From NCBI RefSeq assembly GCF_003614185.1, contig NZ_KZ987724.1:197512-261511 (forward strand): a DNA stretch of 64,000 nucleotides, in the 5' to 3' direction. The notes under the pieces are model-generated. The model worked only from the letters and a program-made list of their open reading frames with translations. It did not search any database and was not told the DNA's origin. Positions within the stretch are counted from its first letter, which is position 1. Each line of letters begins with the position of its first letter. Shown one piece after another: positions 8,843-17,722 of this stretch. The DNA comes from Paenibacillus aceti. Lineage in GTDB: Bacteria > Bacillota > Bacilli > Paenibacillales > Paenibacillaceae. The position numbers and the translations under genes are program-made.

Positions 8843-9331
8843 TTATGCCAAAAAATATACATAATCTATGTATTCACCAACAAAATCTTCACTATTTTGA
8901 TTCTTCCTTTGTTGATCTCTTGTAAACCCAACGCTCTCATACATTCGTTGAGCAGGGGTCAAGTCATCATTCGTAGTGACGATGATTTTTCTAACATCAT
9001 TTTGGACGATTCTATTGAACGCTTCTTGAAGCTGTACTTTGCCATAACCATTTCCTTTGTGTTTTGAGGCAACGCAATTATGGCCAATTTCCACATATTC
9101 AGGCATTTTTCTCGGGTCCCATGAAACAAATCCGATGACTTCATCGGCTAGTGTTGTTACGAACCCATATTGATCTGCAATTTGCAAATAGTCAAAGAAA
9201 AAGTCATCAAAAGCTTGCCAATCAGAATGGAAATTTTGCTCATACCTACCATCAAAAGAATACGCGTCTTTCAATAATTCAAACAGTATGCCTCGTTTAA
9301 AGTCGCTCACTTTTCTAAATTCGACATTCAT
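8843..9331 (-). CDS. GNAT family N-acetyltransferase
   Basis: A 162-residue single-domain protein with the GNAT acetyl-CoA motif (HKGNGYGKVQLQEAFNRI near residue 90, a Q/RxxGxG/A variant) and a following TTNDDLTPAQRMYESVGF block, which is the usual beta-5/alpha-4 signature. The substrate cannot be predicted. It is monocistronic on the minus strand with its own terminator, and is more AT-rich than the genes before 8.6 kb, like the island that follows. Confidence 0.85.
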   Translation of the reverse strand: MNVEFRKVSDFKRGILFELLKDAYSFDGRYEQNFHSDWQAFDDFFFDYLQIADQYGFVTTLADEVIGFVSWDPRKMPEYVEIGHNCVASKHKGNGYGKVQLQEAFNRIVQNDVRKIIVTTNDDLTPAQRMYESVGFTRDQQRKNQNSEDFVGEYIDYVYFLA

Positions 9332-9378
9332 GTACTAATCAGCACCGCCTTGGCAGCTATTTGAAGCATCTGCCCAAT

Positions 9379-9412
9379 AAAAAAACCGCCCCTTAGTAAA
9401 AGGAATGCGGTC
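9379..9412 (-). terminator. Possible terminator of the DUF4365 gene
   Basis: On the minus strand ACCGC...GCGGT with inner CCTT/AAGG pairing (a bulge is needed) is followed by seven T. It lies about 145 bases downstream of the DUF4365 stop; the stretch between holds nothing else recognisable. Confidence 0.5.
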
Positions 9413-9557
9413 ATCATATGACTTATCAGTGAATTCTGCCACGTTTGAAAACGGCTACCTGTATCATTTTTTCTCCAAACATGCTACGCACTCCACATGT
9501 GTCGAGATGACAGGGAGTATAACTAAATGATGGAATGACATTTGCTCACTTTTTATA

Positions 9558-10835
9558 TTAGATTATCTTCTCTAATTCATATTGAATAATCGCTAAATGG
9601 ACTGGAAACTTCTTGACGAATTGTGAGTATAAATAATACTCGTTTCCTTGTTCTTCTTGTGTTGCTATTGCAAGGTTATCTAAATCTATAAGGGCATCAT
9701 AAAGAACTCTGTTTAGTTTACGACATTCATAGGGTGGCAAAATGTCACTCATTAAATGGAAGTTTCTTCGATAGTATTTACTCTTCAAAATAAGATGTTC
9801 ATTAAATTCCCTTTTATCGGTTTTGTTAAAAAGTTCCGTTAAATTGGCCAACTCATACTTAGTGAATGAAAGCAATTCTCTAATTTCTTTCAAGTATTCA
9901 TTTTTGGAAGCGGAGTTTAATTTGAGGTACTCGTTCAAGGGTCTATAATTATCTTCCCATTTAATTCTTATATTATGACTTTCGATGTATTGGTCAAACT
10001 CCTTCAAGAGAATTGGCTCGTTGTTGCCATTGTTGTTGTTAGTCCATTCACTTCGGCAAATAGGTAAGCCAAATTCATGTTGGATTAAATCGTCATAAAA
10101 ATAAAGCCATATATAATCAGGATTACTTCCGTCACTACCTGTTTCTAAGACTTTTCTGAAATAATTATTGTTCTTCACTTTTTCATTTATTTTTTTAATA
10201 AGTTCAACTAAAGAATCCTTTGAACTTGCAAATGAACGTTCAACATATATTTTTGCACTAATCTTTCTTTTGGTGCCTGTTGGATTATCCTTTTCTTCCA
10301 GTATGGTAAAGTAGTATTCGCTTGTTTCTTGTTTTCTCCATTGTTGTAACTCATGTACTCCCACTTTTGAAATGCTCTCTATTGCATTATAAAATTCGAC
10401 ATCCTCTTTAACCTCATTTTGGATTGGTACTTTAATTCTTGTTGTCGATGTGTTTTTTCTCCAGTCTACACCCTTACCATCCAAATCCTGAAAAATATAT
10501 TTCTGAGCCCATATCCAGTAAGCTTTTTCCTCAGAAACACCGTAAATTACTAAGATGACTGGAAAATCACATACATCACAAAAGTTCAAAAATTTTATAG
10601 GACAATCAAAAACAATTGAGTCTTCATTATATTTCAGTTCACTTGTTGCCTTTAATTGCACCTTAATTATCTTAGCTGTAGTTTCACCTTCATTAGTAAA
10701 AACTTCAATCTCACCATCAATGTCATTGTCCTTTTCTTGTGTCCTGTATTTCCATCCATTGGAAACGATTGTTTTTTCAATAAATACTTTAGATAAATAC
10801 TCAGAAATTTGCTTTGAATCGAGCTTAGAACGCAC
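9558..10835 (-). CDS. DUF4365 domain protein (PD-(D/E)XK nuclease-like)
   Basis: A 425-residue protein whose first 150 residues match DUF4365. Visible are E12 in the first helix, DIDGEIE at 38-44, and KVQLKAT at 58-64. The E...D...QxK spacing is that of Mrr-like PD-(D/E)XK nucleases in which Gln replaces the second acidic residue. The remaining 275 residues are helical and unrecognised. GTG start behind AAAAGGAG. DUF4365 proteins are often found in or near defence islands (recalled knowledge); here the gene follows a HEPN-motif gene on the same strand in an AT-rich segment. A role in DNA cleavage or phage defence is inferred only. Confidence 0.75.
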   Translation of the reverse strand: MRSKLDSKQISEYLSKVFIEKTIVSNGWKYRTQEKDNDIDGEIEVFTNEGETTAKIIKVQLKATSELKYNEDSIVFDCPIKFLNFCDVCDFPVILVIYGVSEEKAYWIWAQKYIFQDLDGKGVDWRKNTSTTRIKVPIQNEVKEDVEFYNAIESISKVGVHELQQWRKQETSEYYFTILEEKDNPTGTKRKISAKIYVERSFASSKDSLVELIKKINEKVKNNNYFRKVLETGSDGSNPDYIWLYFYDDLIQHEFGLPICRSEWTNNNNGNNEPILLKEFDQYIESHNIRIKWEDNYRPLNEYLKLNSASKNEYLKEIRELLSFTKYELANLTELFNKTDKREFNEHLILKSKYYRRNFHLMSDILPPYECRKLNRVLYDALIDLDNLAIATQEEQGNEYYLYSQFVKKFPVHLAIIQYELEKII

Positions 10836-10895
10836 TACTTCGTCACTCCTTTTCAGGTACTAAACTTCTCTATTCAATCCATATGTTTATCAATT

Positions 10896-11074
10896 TTAAT
10901 ATGTAGGAGAATAGATTTTGTTAGTATCAGAGTCAATAACAAAATCCACTTGCACATCTGCCGAATACGGCACTATCTCAAAATTATGGAGTTTACAAAA
11001 TACTTCGGCTAGTTCCTTAATTTCTATGACTAATTTACAGTTTATTGGACTGTATCTTTTCTTTTAAGTCTCAC
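10896..11074 (-). pseudogene. Small ORF interrupted by one frameshift
   Basis: A GTG at 11074 has a good GGAGG ribosome site five bases upstream and starts a frame that stops after ten codons (VRLKRKDTVQ). Shifting one base at the A-rich CTTAAAAGAAAAG run joins it to an open stretch of about 55 codons (beginning YSPINCKLVIEIKELAEV, ending DTNKIYSPTY) that stops at 10896. The joined length, 179 bases, is not a multiple of three. It lies between the HEPN-motif gene and the DUF4365 gene on the same strand. It may be a decayed gene, a sequencing error, or chance; it matches nothing I know. Confidence 0.4.
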
Positions 11075-11125
11075 TGTAACCTCCGACTTGATTGTGTAGT
11101 AATGATGTCATCACGGAAACAATCA

Positions 11126-12097
11126 CTATACTACAGTGCTGCTCTTAAGCTTAAAGCAGCTAATAAATAAACCCAGTAGTTCTTCTGAACTCTTTACTGG
11201 AACCTTCTCGTCATTCTCATTTAATAAAAATGTACTACCATATTCAATACTGACTTCAAAACATGATGCTGCTATATCTTTTATAAGAATACATAAAGAA
11301 AGGAATACATCGAGAAACACTAGTAGTTCTCTCTGTCCCCAATCAGTATGAATATCATATCTCTGTGTTGTTGTAATCCCATGTACCAATTTATTTCTCA
11401 TTTCGAGAAATAGATCCATTGCAATTTTAATATCAGTATCAATGTCAAAAGCTTCTTGAATAGCCGAGAATAATCCTCCTAATGTTTTCTTCTCCCAGCC
11501 CTTAAAAAAATCATTAATTGTTTCATATTTTTTTTGTTGCTTTTCTGATACGGCAAATATAAAAGATTTCGAAAATAGATATTCAATTTCATGACATTGC
11601 GTCAAGGATAGCCCAATGGCACCATGGAGTTGATCGGCAATATTGATTCTAGGTTCATTTTCATAATTGTCATACTGGGGAAGTAGCTCATTTCTTTCTG
11701 AAAGAGCTCTTGCTCCAACGCTATAGGTATACCATTGGCCGTTAGTTTTTTTTGCGTAAACAACGTCCCGCAAAAGTGTCTGCTCCTCGTCATCTATAAC
11801 TCGGAACTGTGCCCCCAAATCTTCAAGCAGCCATTTATCAGCATACCAAGGCCATTGATGTAAGTCAGGTCTATTAGCTTGGTGTGGCGCATGTTCTTTT
11901 GACCAGTCTCTGAATTTCTTATCTGCTTTCTCTTCAAAAGTATCAGGTATATCCATTACACGCATAGCCGTAACATCGGACATATTAAATCCGTTCATAT
12001 TTACCTCAACACATTTTGCACTACGGCTATTTTTAGCCACCACAAAACAGTCCTCATAACCATCGGATTCAACCCAATATAATTTCCATTTCGCCAT
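11126..12097 (-). CDS. Unknown protein with a HEPN-type RNxxxH motif
   Basis: A 323-residue protein I cannot assign to a named family. The N-terminal half is mixed alpha/beta (MAKWKLYWVESDGYEDCF opens it). Residues about 155-285 are helical and contain EMRNKLVHG, so R234 and H239 form the R-x4-H motif with Asn after Arg that marks HEPN domains. HEPN proteins are commonly RNases in toxin-antitoxin and abortive-infection systems. The ATG has a GAGGTG site upstream. It heads a minus-strand cluster with the broken ORF and the DUF4365 gene, so a two-component defence unit is possible. Catalytic activity is untested, and many RNxxVHG proteins are not toxins. Confidence 0.65.
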   Translation of the reverse strand: MAKWKLYWVESDGYEDCFVVAKNSRSAKCVEVNMNGFNMSDVTAMRVMDIPDTFEEKADKKFRDWSKEHAPHQANRPDLHQWPWYADKWLLEDLGAQFRVIDDEEQTLLRDVVYAKKTNGQWYTYSVGARALSERNELLPQYDNYENEPRINIADQLHGAIGLSLTQCHEIEYLFSKSFIFAVSEKQQKKYETINDFFKGWEKKTLGGLFSAIQEAFDIDTDIKIAMDLFLEMRNKLVHGITTTQRYDIHTDWGQRELLVFLDVFLSLCILIKDIAASCFEVSIEYGSTFLLNENDEKVPVKSSEELLGLFISCFKLKSSTVV

Positions 12098-13145
12098 ATG
12101 AACACCTCTGTCCTATTATCTTCATAACAGATGTAATTGAGTAGGGTCGAAGTATTACGAGAATCTGTTATTACTGGATTATATAGAATACTAAAAAAGT
12201 CCAGTAGTATGAACTAAGACTTTTCTAAATCACATTTATGCGGAACCCTACCACACCTCATTTTCGATCTATAGTATACTAAGTTTTTGATGATTTCCTT
12301 CAAAACAAAAGCTCGAGCATAGTTATTATGCCTAAGTTTTTAACAACAACTATGCTCAATGTTGCCATTTATTTTCTCATTAAGAATTTTAATGCATAGA
12401 TATATGAGAACATTTCTATCTAAGAATGATGGGCTTGTAGGAAAAAATGGTCTATACAAGTAAGAAACTTTCAAAATAATCTACGAAACGATACCTCAGT
12501 CTCTTTGGACGTGCCACTTAAGAGTCCAGGATACTAGATCTGAAAGATTAAAATATTCTTCAGTTAAGATAACCTCTTTTAGTTGGCTTGGTAATATACT
12601 AAAACATGACTTCCGGAGTCACTTGTTTAATCATACATGTGGTATCGGGGAGACTTATCCTTATATTTGTTACTGGGTCCATAGTCAAAAGGTGCACATA
12701 CACGTTTTAACGTATGCAGATCTTCGTTGGAGAAAATGTTACGAGTATTTTCCTTTTTTCGTGGATAGCTTTAATAAAAATATCATGCATGTCAGACCCT
12801 CAATATTGGTTGGATTTTCCTGATACTATAAATCTATTTTATCACCAAAATCATTATTATGGGAGTCGTAGTCCGCTACTTTGAATGAACGATTTGGTCT
12901 ACAGAAAAAGAGAACCCAAGCACTGTCTACGCTTGAGGTCATTATTTCCAGAAATGTTATGCTATAAATTAACATTTAAACTAATATTAATAATATTCAA
13001 GAGAACAATCAGTAACCCAAACCAACGTTAAAGCTCAAGCATTTTACAGCTTGAGCCTTTTGTGGTATCAGTTAAATTTGGATTTAAATCGCTACTTCTC
13101 AACAACACATAGCAATACACAATCTTTAAGCGAACCTGCCATATC
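12098..13145. other. AT-rich stretch of about 1 kb without a supported gene
   Basis: Open frames are short and carry no recognisable motif; the longest, 66 codons from 12623, has no good ribosome site. Three hairpins are visible: GAGCATAGTT/AACTATGCTC at 12315-12357, CAAGC/GCTTG at about 12912-12935, and GCTCAAG/CTTGAGC at 13033-13056 followed by CTTTT. They may be relic terminators of lost genes. It separates the accessory island from the RlmCD gene and could hold an island boundary, but I see no direct repeat or tRNA. Confidence 0.5.
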
Positions 13146-14660
13146 TCATTTTCGAACCATCAATATTACCGTCTCCACATGACTCGTCTGCGGGAACATA
13201 TCTACCGGCTGCGCCCACTCCAAGGTGTAGCCGCCGTCCAGTAGGTCTTTGCAATCCTTGGCCAGTGTGGACGGATTGCAGGAGACATAGACGAAGCGCT
13301 CCGGCTTCGTGCGCAGCACCGCTTCGATGAAGCGGGGATCAAGGCCGGTGCGCGGCGGGTCGGCGACGATCACGTCAGGGGAGAAGCCGCTCTTGACCCA
13401 GCGCGGCAGCAGCTCCTCGGCATAGCCTTCGTAGAAGGCGGCATTGCTGCGCCCGTTGCGCTGCGCGTTGGCTTTGGCGTCCTCGACCGCCTCCGGGATC
13501 GACTCGATCCCGCGCACCTCGCGGGCGTAGGGCGCCAGCCACAGGCCTATTGTGCCGGTACCGCAATAGGCATCCACGACCGTCTCCTTGCCGGTCAGCC
13601 CGGCGGCAGCCCGTACGGTCTCGTACAGCTTCACCGTCTGCAGCGGATTCAGCTGGAAGAAGGCGCGCGGAGACAGAGTGAATTCCAGATCGCCCAACGA
13701 CTCCTGGATGCTCTCCTCACCCCACAGAATGATCGTCCGATGACCGAACACCAGCGAGGTGTTCTTCGGATTGATATTCATCGCGATGCTCGTAAGCTCC
13801 GGTATGGCGAGCCGTAACTCCTTGATTAATTGCTCCTGTTTTGGCAATTTATCGCTGCTCGTCACGAACGTAATTTGCAGTTCTTCGGATTGAAATCCCC
13901 AGCGCACCACGATGGTGCGGACGAGCCCTTGATTGCTTTTCTCCTTATATACTGGAATCTGCAGCCGTTGCAGTACCTTGCGTGCCTGATCTACGGCTTC
14001 ATTCACCTTAGGATGCTGGATTGGACAGCCTTTAATGTCGATCAGTTGATGAGAATCCGCCGCATACAATCCGGCGATCAATCCCTCGGAACCCATGCCC
14101 AGCTGGAGCTGCGCCTTGTTTCGGTAGCCCCAGGGATGATCCATGCCCAGGATCGGCTTCAGCTTGATCTTCTCAAGTCCGGTATAGCGTGAGAAGGCCT
14201 CGCGCAAGATCTCTTCCTTGGCGGCCAGTTGTCCTTCATAAGACAGATGCTGGATCTGGCAGCCGCCGCAGATGTTAAATACCGGACATGGGGCATCAAC
14301 CCGATGAGGGGAGCGCTTCTCGATTTGCTTGATCACAGCTCCAATATATCTGGCCTCTGCTTTAGTGACCTCAGCCTTGATGACTTCTCCCGGTAGAGCT
14401 CCGTTAATGAAGACCGCTTTCCGACGGTAATATCCGACGCCCTCGCCGTTGATTCCGAGCCGCTTGATCGTCACGACGATCCGGTCCCCTACGCGAAGCT
14501 CCTCCGCCGAGTCCCGGCTAGTGATGCGATCTGCTACAGGGCGCTTCTGCTTCTCCTTCTGTTTTGAACCGGGCCTGGAATAAGGCTTTGATGCTGTATG
14601 TGATGCTTTTTGTGCTGTTTTATGTGCTTTCTGTGCTTGATGATTAGGTCTGCCTTTCAT
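13146..14660 (-). CDS. rlmD: 23S rRNA (uracil-C5)-methyltransferase, RlmCD/RumA family
   Basis: A 504-residue enzyme that methylates C5 of uridines in 23S rRNA with SAM. A basic 50-residue extension (Lys, Gln and His rich) precedes a TRAM domain (GDRIVVTIKRLGINGEG, residues 57-115). The iron-sulfur cluster cysteines are in CPVFNICGGCQ near 125. The SAM site DAYCGTGTIGLWLA is near 360, the motif ADPPRTGL near 430, and the catalytic SCNPSTLAKD near 460. In Firmicutes one enzyme (RlmCD) usually does both U747 and U1939, so the RlmD label is by family only. ATG behind GGAG; monocistronic on the minus strand. Confidence 0.93.
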   Translation of the reverse strand: MKGRPNHQAQKAHKTAQKASHTASKPYSRPGSKQKEKQKRPVADRITSRDSAEELRVGDRIVVTIKRLGINGEGVGYYRRKAVFINGALPGEVIKAEVTKAEARYIGAVIKQIEKRSPHRVDAPCPVFNICGGCQIQHLSYEGQLAAKEEILREAFSRYTGLEKIKLKPILGMDHPWGYRNKAQLQLGMGSEGLIAGLYAADSHQLIDIKGCPIQHPKVNEAVDQARKVLQRLQIPVYKEKSNQGLVRTIVVRWGFQSEELQITFVTSSDKLPKQEQLIKELRLAIPELTSIAMNINPKNTSLVFGHRTIILWGEESIQESLGDLEFTLSPRAFFQLNPLQTVKLYETVRAAAGLTGKETVVDAYCGTGTIGLWLAPYAREVRGIESIPEAVEDAKANAQRNGRSNAAFYEGYAEELLPRWVKSGFSPDVIVADPPRTGLDPRFIEAVLRTKPERFVYVSCNPSTLAKDCKDLLDGGYTLEWAQPVDMFPQTSHVETVILMVRK

Positions 14661-14749
14661 GATATATCTCCATCCTGCATTCAGTTTGTTTACTGCAAAT
14701 GATACCTTGTAGCGTGTCCACGGTCAATGAACCGGCGGTGTGGTGAGAA

Positions 14750-14931
14750 TAACGAAACACCATATCGTTATTTCCGCGAAATCAGCATCCATTCAAATCT
14801 AACGAAACACCATATCGTTATTTGAGTAAAATTCCGTCGTTTAGCCCCTTTTTGCCATAATAACGATACCCTGTTTCGTATAAATTTTAAATCACTCCTT
14901 TTGGCGCAAATAGCGATACGTAGTTTCGTTA
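14750..14931. repeat. Family 1 four-unit repeat element (copy 1, reversed)
   Basis: Two forward TAACGAAAC units start at 14750 and 14800, and two reversed GTTTCGTA/GTTTCGTTA units end at 14881 and 14931. Each unit is an imperfect palindrome (TAACGA...TCGTTA). The reverse complement aligns along its length, spacers included, with the copies at 32773 and 39840. Offsets between paired units are exactly 50 bp. The rest of 14661-15097 holds no supported gene; a loose GTTNGTCATTG-like repetition runs from about 14980 to 15080. Confidence 0.9.
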
Positions 14932-15097
14932 CAACTTAGCGCATTTAAAGCAGCCTTCAAAGTAGCAACAGTAGTTTACACGCATAGTTGGTCAGTGTTG
15001 ATCATTATTGGTTATTGTTAGTCATTGTCGGGTAATCGTCGATTGTAGTTATCATGGGGTCAGTGTTGGTCATGTTGGGGTTACAAGAGGGGCAGGA

Positions 15098-15670
15098 TTA
15101 CATCGCGATGATTTGAATTTCGGACACGGGGAACCATTTTTTGGAGTCGATATCTTTAAAGTACACCTTAATCACATAATTTCCTTTCTCGCTATAGGTG
15201 TAGGTGAAATCCTCTGATCGGAACCAGAAATATTCCGTTGAATCTTTGATCTCCTGGGAGCTTATGGTGTCTGTCTTGTCCGCAGGACTCGTGATGGTGA
15301 CTTTTAAATCGGAAATCTTCGTCTTTAAATTATCCACCTGTACCAAGGTAGAGAAGGTAATGCGATTGGTGCTTTTCACTTTGCCGAACACCTTATCATT
15401 ATTATCAAGCAAAACGACGTTAACATTCGGTTTATAGATGCGAACTGTTTCTCCTGACTCGTCCCGGGAAAATAAGGCAAATAAATCCTCAGACATCTGC
15501 TCACTGGATAGTAACACGTCCCCATCCACGACTAATCCGGATCTTTTTTGCAACACATCATTTAAATAGAGAGAAATTTCCGCTTTATTTACCGCTGCAG
15601 CTAGAATGGTCCCACCCGGCAAAATCATCAAGCAAAATAAGAAGAAAAGGATCTTTTTGGCTTTTTTCAT
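15098..15670 (-). CDS. Secreted protein with copper-amine-oxidase-like N-terminal domain
   Basis: A 190-residue protein with a clear signal peptide (KKAKK, then ILFFLFCLMILPG, cleavage near AAA at 24-26). Residues about 30-85 (ISLYLNDVLQKRSGLVVDGDVLLSSEQ) resemble the stalk domain found in many Paenibacillus surface proteins as the copper amine oxidase N-terminal domain. The C-terminal 100 residues are beta-rich (possible Ig-like fold). GAGGG ribosome site just before the ATG. Probably exported and associated with the cell envelope; no specific role can be given. Confidence 0.7.
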   Translation of the reverse strand: MKKAKKILFFLFCLMILPGGTILAAAVNKAEISLYLNDVLQKRSGLVVDGDVLLSSEQMSEDLFALFSRDESGETVRIYKPNVNVVLLDNNDKVFGKVKSTNRITFSTLVQVDNLKTKISDLKVTITSPADKTDTISSQEIKDSTEYFWFRSEDFTYTYSEKGNYVIKVYFKDIDSKKWFPVSEIQIIAM

Positions 15671-15871
15671 TATTTTCCCTCCGTGGTTCGATTATTGTAT
15701 TCTTACCTTTAAAATGTTGAAAAGTTGCGTTCCGTGGGAAATAGCTGAAAATCTGCTGCGGATTTACCAGTTTCTCGATTTGCCCATTTGTGAAAAGCCC
15801 AGTAAACTTAATGAATAGAAGCTGGCCCGTCAGACAGAGCGGGCAGGAACGGTGCAATAAGGAGATATGAT

Positions 15872-17707
15872 ATGAAAACGGAGCTACATATGATGGAAGA
15901 AGCCAAGCAATTACTGCAAAAATACTACGGTTATCCCGACTTTCGCGAAGGTCAGCGCAAAATCGTAGCGAGTGTGCTGTCCGGCGCGGATACGCTGGGT
16001 ATTATGCCGACCGGGGGCGGGAAATCGATCTGCTACCAGATTCCGGCGCTGATGCTGCCGGGGCTTACCTTGGTAGTCTCACCGCTGATTTCATTAATGA
16101 AGGATCAGGTCGACGCCTTGCTGGCAGCGGGGATATCCGCCGCTTACATTAACAGCACCTTGACCGGCAAAGAGGTCAATGAACGGATTCGCGCGGCCAA
16201 GCGCGGCGAGCTTAAGCTGCTCTATGTCGCTCCCGAGCGACTGGAGCTCGACTGGTTCCGCGAGGAAATGAAGGCGCTGACCATCTCGATGCTGGCGGTG
16301 GATGAAGCGCACTGCGTATCGCAATGGGGGCATGACTTCCGCACGAGCTATCTGGCGGTCACGCCGTTCGTGGCCGAGCTGCCGCGCCGCCCGATCGTCG
16401 CCGCCTTTACCGCGACAGCCACGCCAGAGGTCATGGACGATATGATCGGATTGCTGAAGCTCCAGGAGCCAGCGGTGTTCGTCACCGGACTCGGCCGGGA
16501 CAATCTGTCCATGTCAGTGCTGCGCGGGGAGAATAAGCGGGAATTCGTGCTGAATTACGCCCATACTCACGCCAGCCAGCCGGGGATCGTCTATGCGGCG
16601 ACCCGTAAGGATGTGGATGATCTGTATGAGCGGCTGCAGGCCTCGGGAATTCCGGCCGGACGATACCATGCCGGCTTATCGGATCAGGAGCGGGATGGGA
16701 GCCAGGAGGCTTTTCTCTATGACGATATCCGCGTTATGGTGGCGACGAACGCCTTCGGTATGGGCATTGATAAATCCAATGTCCGCTATGTAATTCACTA
16801 CAATATGCCTAAGAATATGGAGGCTTACGTCCAGGAAGCTGGTCGCGCCGGGCGTGACGGTGAGCCGAGTGAATGTATTCTATTGTTCAGCGGCCAGGAC
16901 ATCATGACCCAGAAGTTCCTGATTGAACAGAATCCCCAGGATGAGACGCGCAAGCATAATGAGTATCGTAAGCTGCAGCAAATGATAGAATATTGCTACT
17001 CTACCAAATGTCTGCGTTGGGGGATGCTTGATTATTTCGGCGAGGAGCATGACCATACGCCCTGCGGCATCTGCAGCAATTGCCGAGATGAGCGCGAGCT
17101 CATGGACGCTACGACCGATGCGCAGATCATCTTCTCCTGCATCCATCGGATGAGAGAGCGATTCGGGGTGGCACTTGTATCTTCGGTCCTCAAGGGCTCA
17201 CAGAGCAAAAAAGTGCTCCAATACCGCTTCGATCAGCTATCCACCTATGGCATGATGCGGCGGCGGACGGAGAAGGAGATCTCCGAGCTGATCAATGTAT
17301 TGATCGCCGAAGGCTATTTAACGCTGTCCGAAGGCCAATATCCTGTCGTGAAGCTGGCGCCGCTGGCGATTCAAGTGCTGAAGGGCGAGCAGCAGGTGAT
17401 GCTGCGTGCGCCGGAAACACCACAGACGGCAGGCTCAGGCAGCACAAGGCGCCGAGGCCGCAATTACGACGAAGGGCCGTCAGCGGTGAACGAGACGGTG
17501 TTCGAGCAGCTGTGCTTGATCCGCCGCGATCTGGCGCAGAAGGAACGGGTTCCGTCCTATATTATTTTCAATGATGCGACCCTGCGGGAAATGAGCGTAG
17601 TCTGTCCGACTTCCGAGACGGATATGCTGAGAATAAAAGGCGTGGGCGAAGTGAAATTCCGTAAGTACGGCGCGCCTTTTCTGGAGTTTTTTCAAAATAT
17701 GGAATAG
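15872..17707 (+). CDS. recQ: ATP-dependent DNA helicase RecQ
   Basis: A 611-residue 3'-5' DNA helicase for recombination and fork repair. Motif I is MPTGGGKSICYQ near residue 50, motif II DEAHCVSQWGHDFR near 146, motif III AFTATATPEV near 178, and motifs V/VI GMGIDKSNVRYV and QEAGRAGRDG near 295-335. The RQC zinc site cysteines follow (YCYSTKC, CGICSNC). An HRDC domain ends the protein (about 530-605). The ATG has AAGGAG nine bases upstream. The radical SAM gene follows 15 bases later, suggesting co-transcription. Confidence 0.96.
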   Translation: MKTELHMMEEAKQLLQKYYGYPDFREGQRKIVASVLSGADTLGIMPTGGGKSICYQIPALMLPGLTLVVSPLISLMKDQVDALLAAGISAAYINSTLTGKEVNERIRAAKRGELKLLYVAPERLELDWFREEMKALTISMLAVDEAHCVSQWGHDFRTSYLAVTPFVAELPRRPIVAAFTATATPEVMDDMIGLLKLQEPAVFVTGLGRDNLSMSVLRGENKREFVLNYAHTHASQPGIVYAATRKDVDDLYERLQASGIPAGRYHAGLSDQERDGSQEAFLYDDIRVMVATNAFGMGIDKSNVRYVIHYNMPKNMEAYVQEAGRAGRDGEPSECILLFSGQDIMTQKFLIEQNPQDETRKHNEYRKLQQMIEYCYSTKCLRWGMLDYFGEEHDHTPCGICSNCRDERELMDATTDAQIIFSCIHRMRERFGVALVSSVLKGSQSKKVLQYRFDQLSTYGMMRRRTEKEISELINVLIAEGYLTLSEGQYPVVKLAPLAIQVLKGEQQVMLRAPETPQTAGSGSTRRRGRNYDEGPSAVNETVFEQLCLIRRDLAQKERVPSYIIFNDATLREMSVVCPTSETDMLRIKGVGEVKFRKYGAPFLEFFQNME

Positions 17708-17722
17708 GGTTGTGAACAGAGC

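Noticed and set aside
12623-12823. 66-codon frame in the gene-free AT-rich stretch
   Set aside because: Starts without a ribosome site, Cys/Tyr/His-rich composition typical of chance AT-rich frames, no motif.
14980-15085. Tandem GTTNGTCATTG-like repeat
   Set aside because: Units are too degenerate and irregular to define a period by eye.
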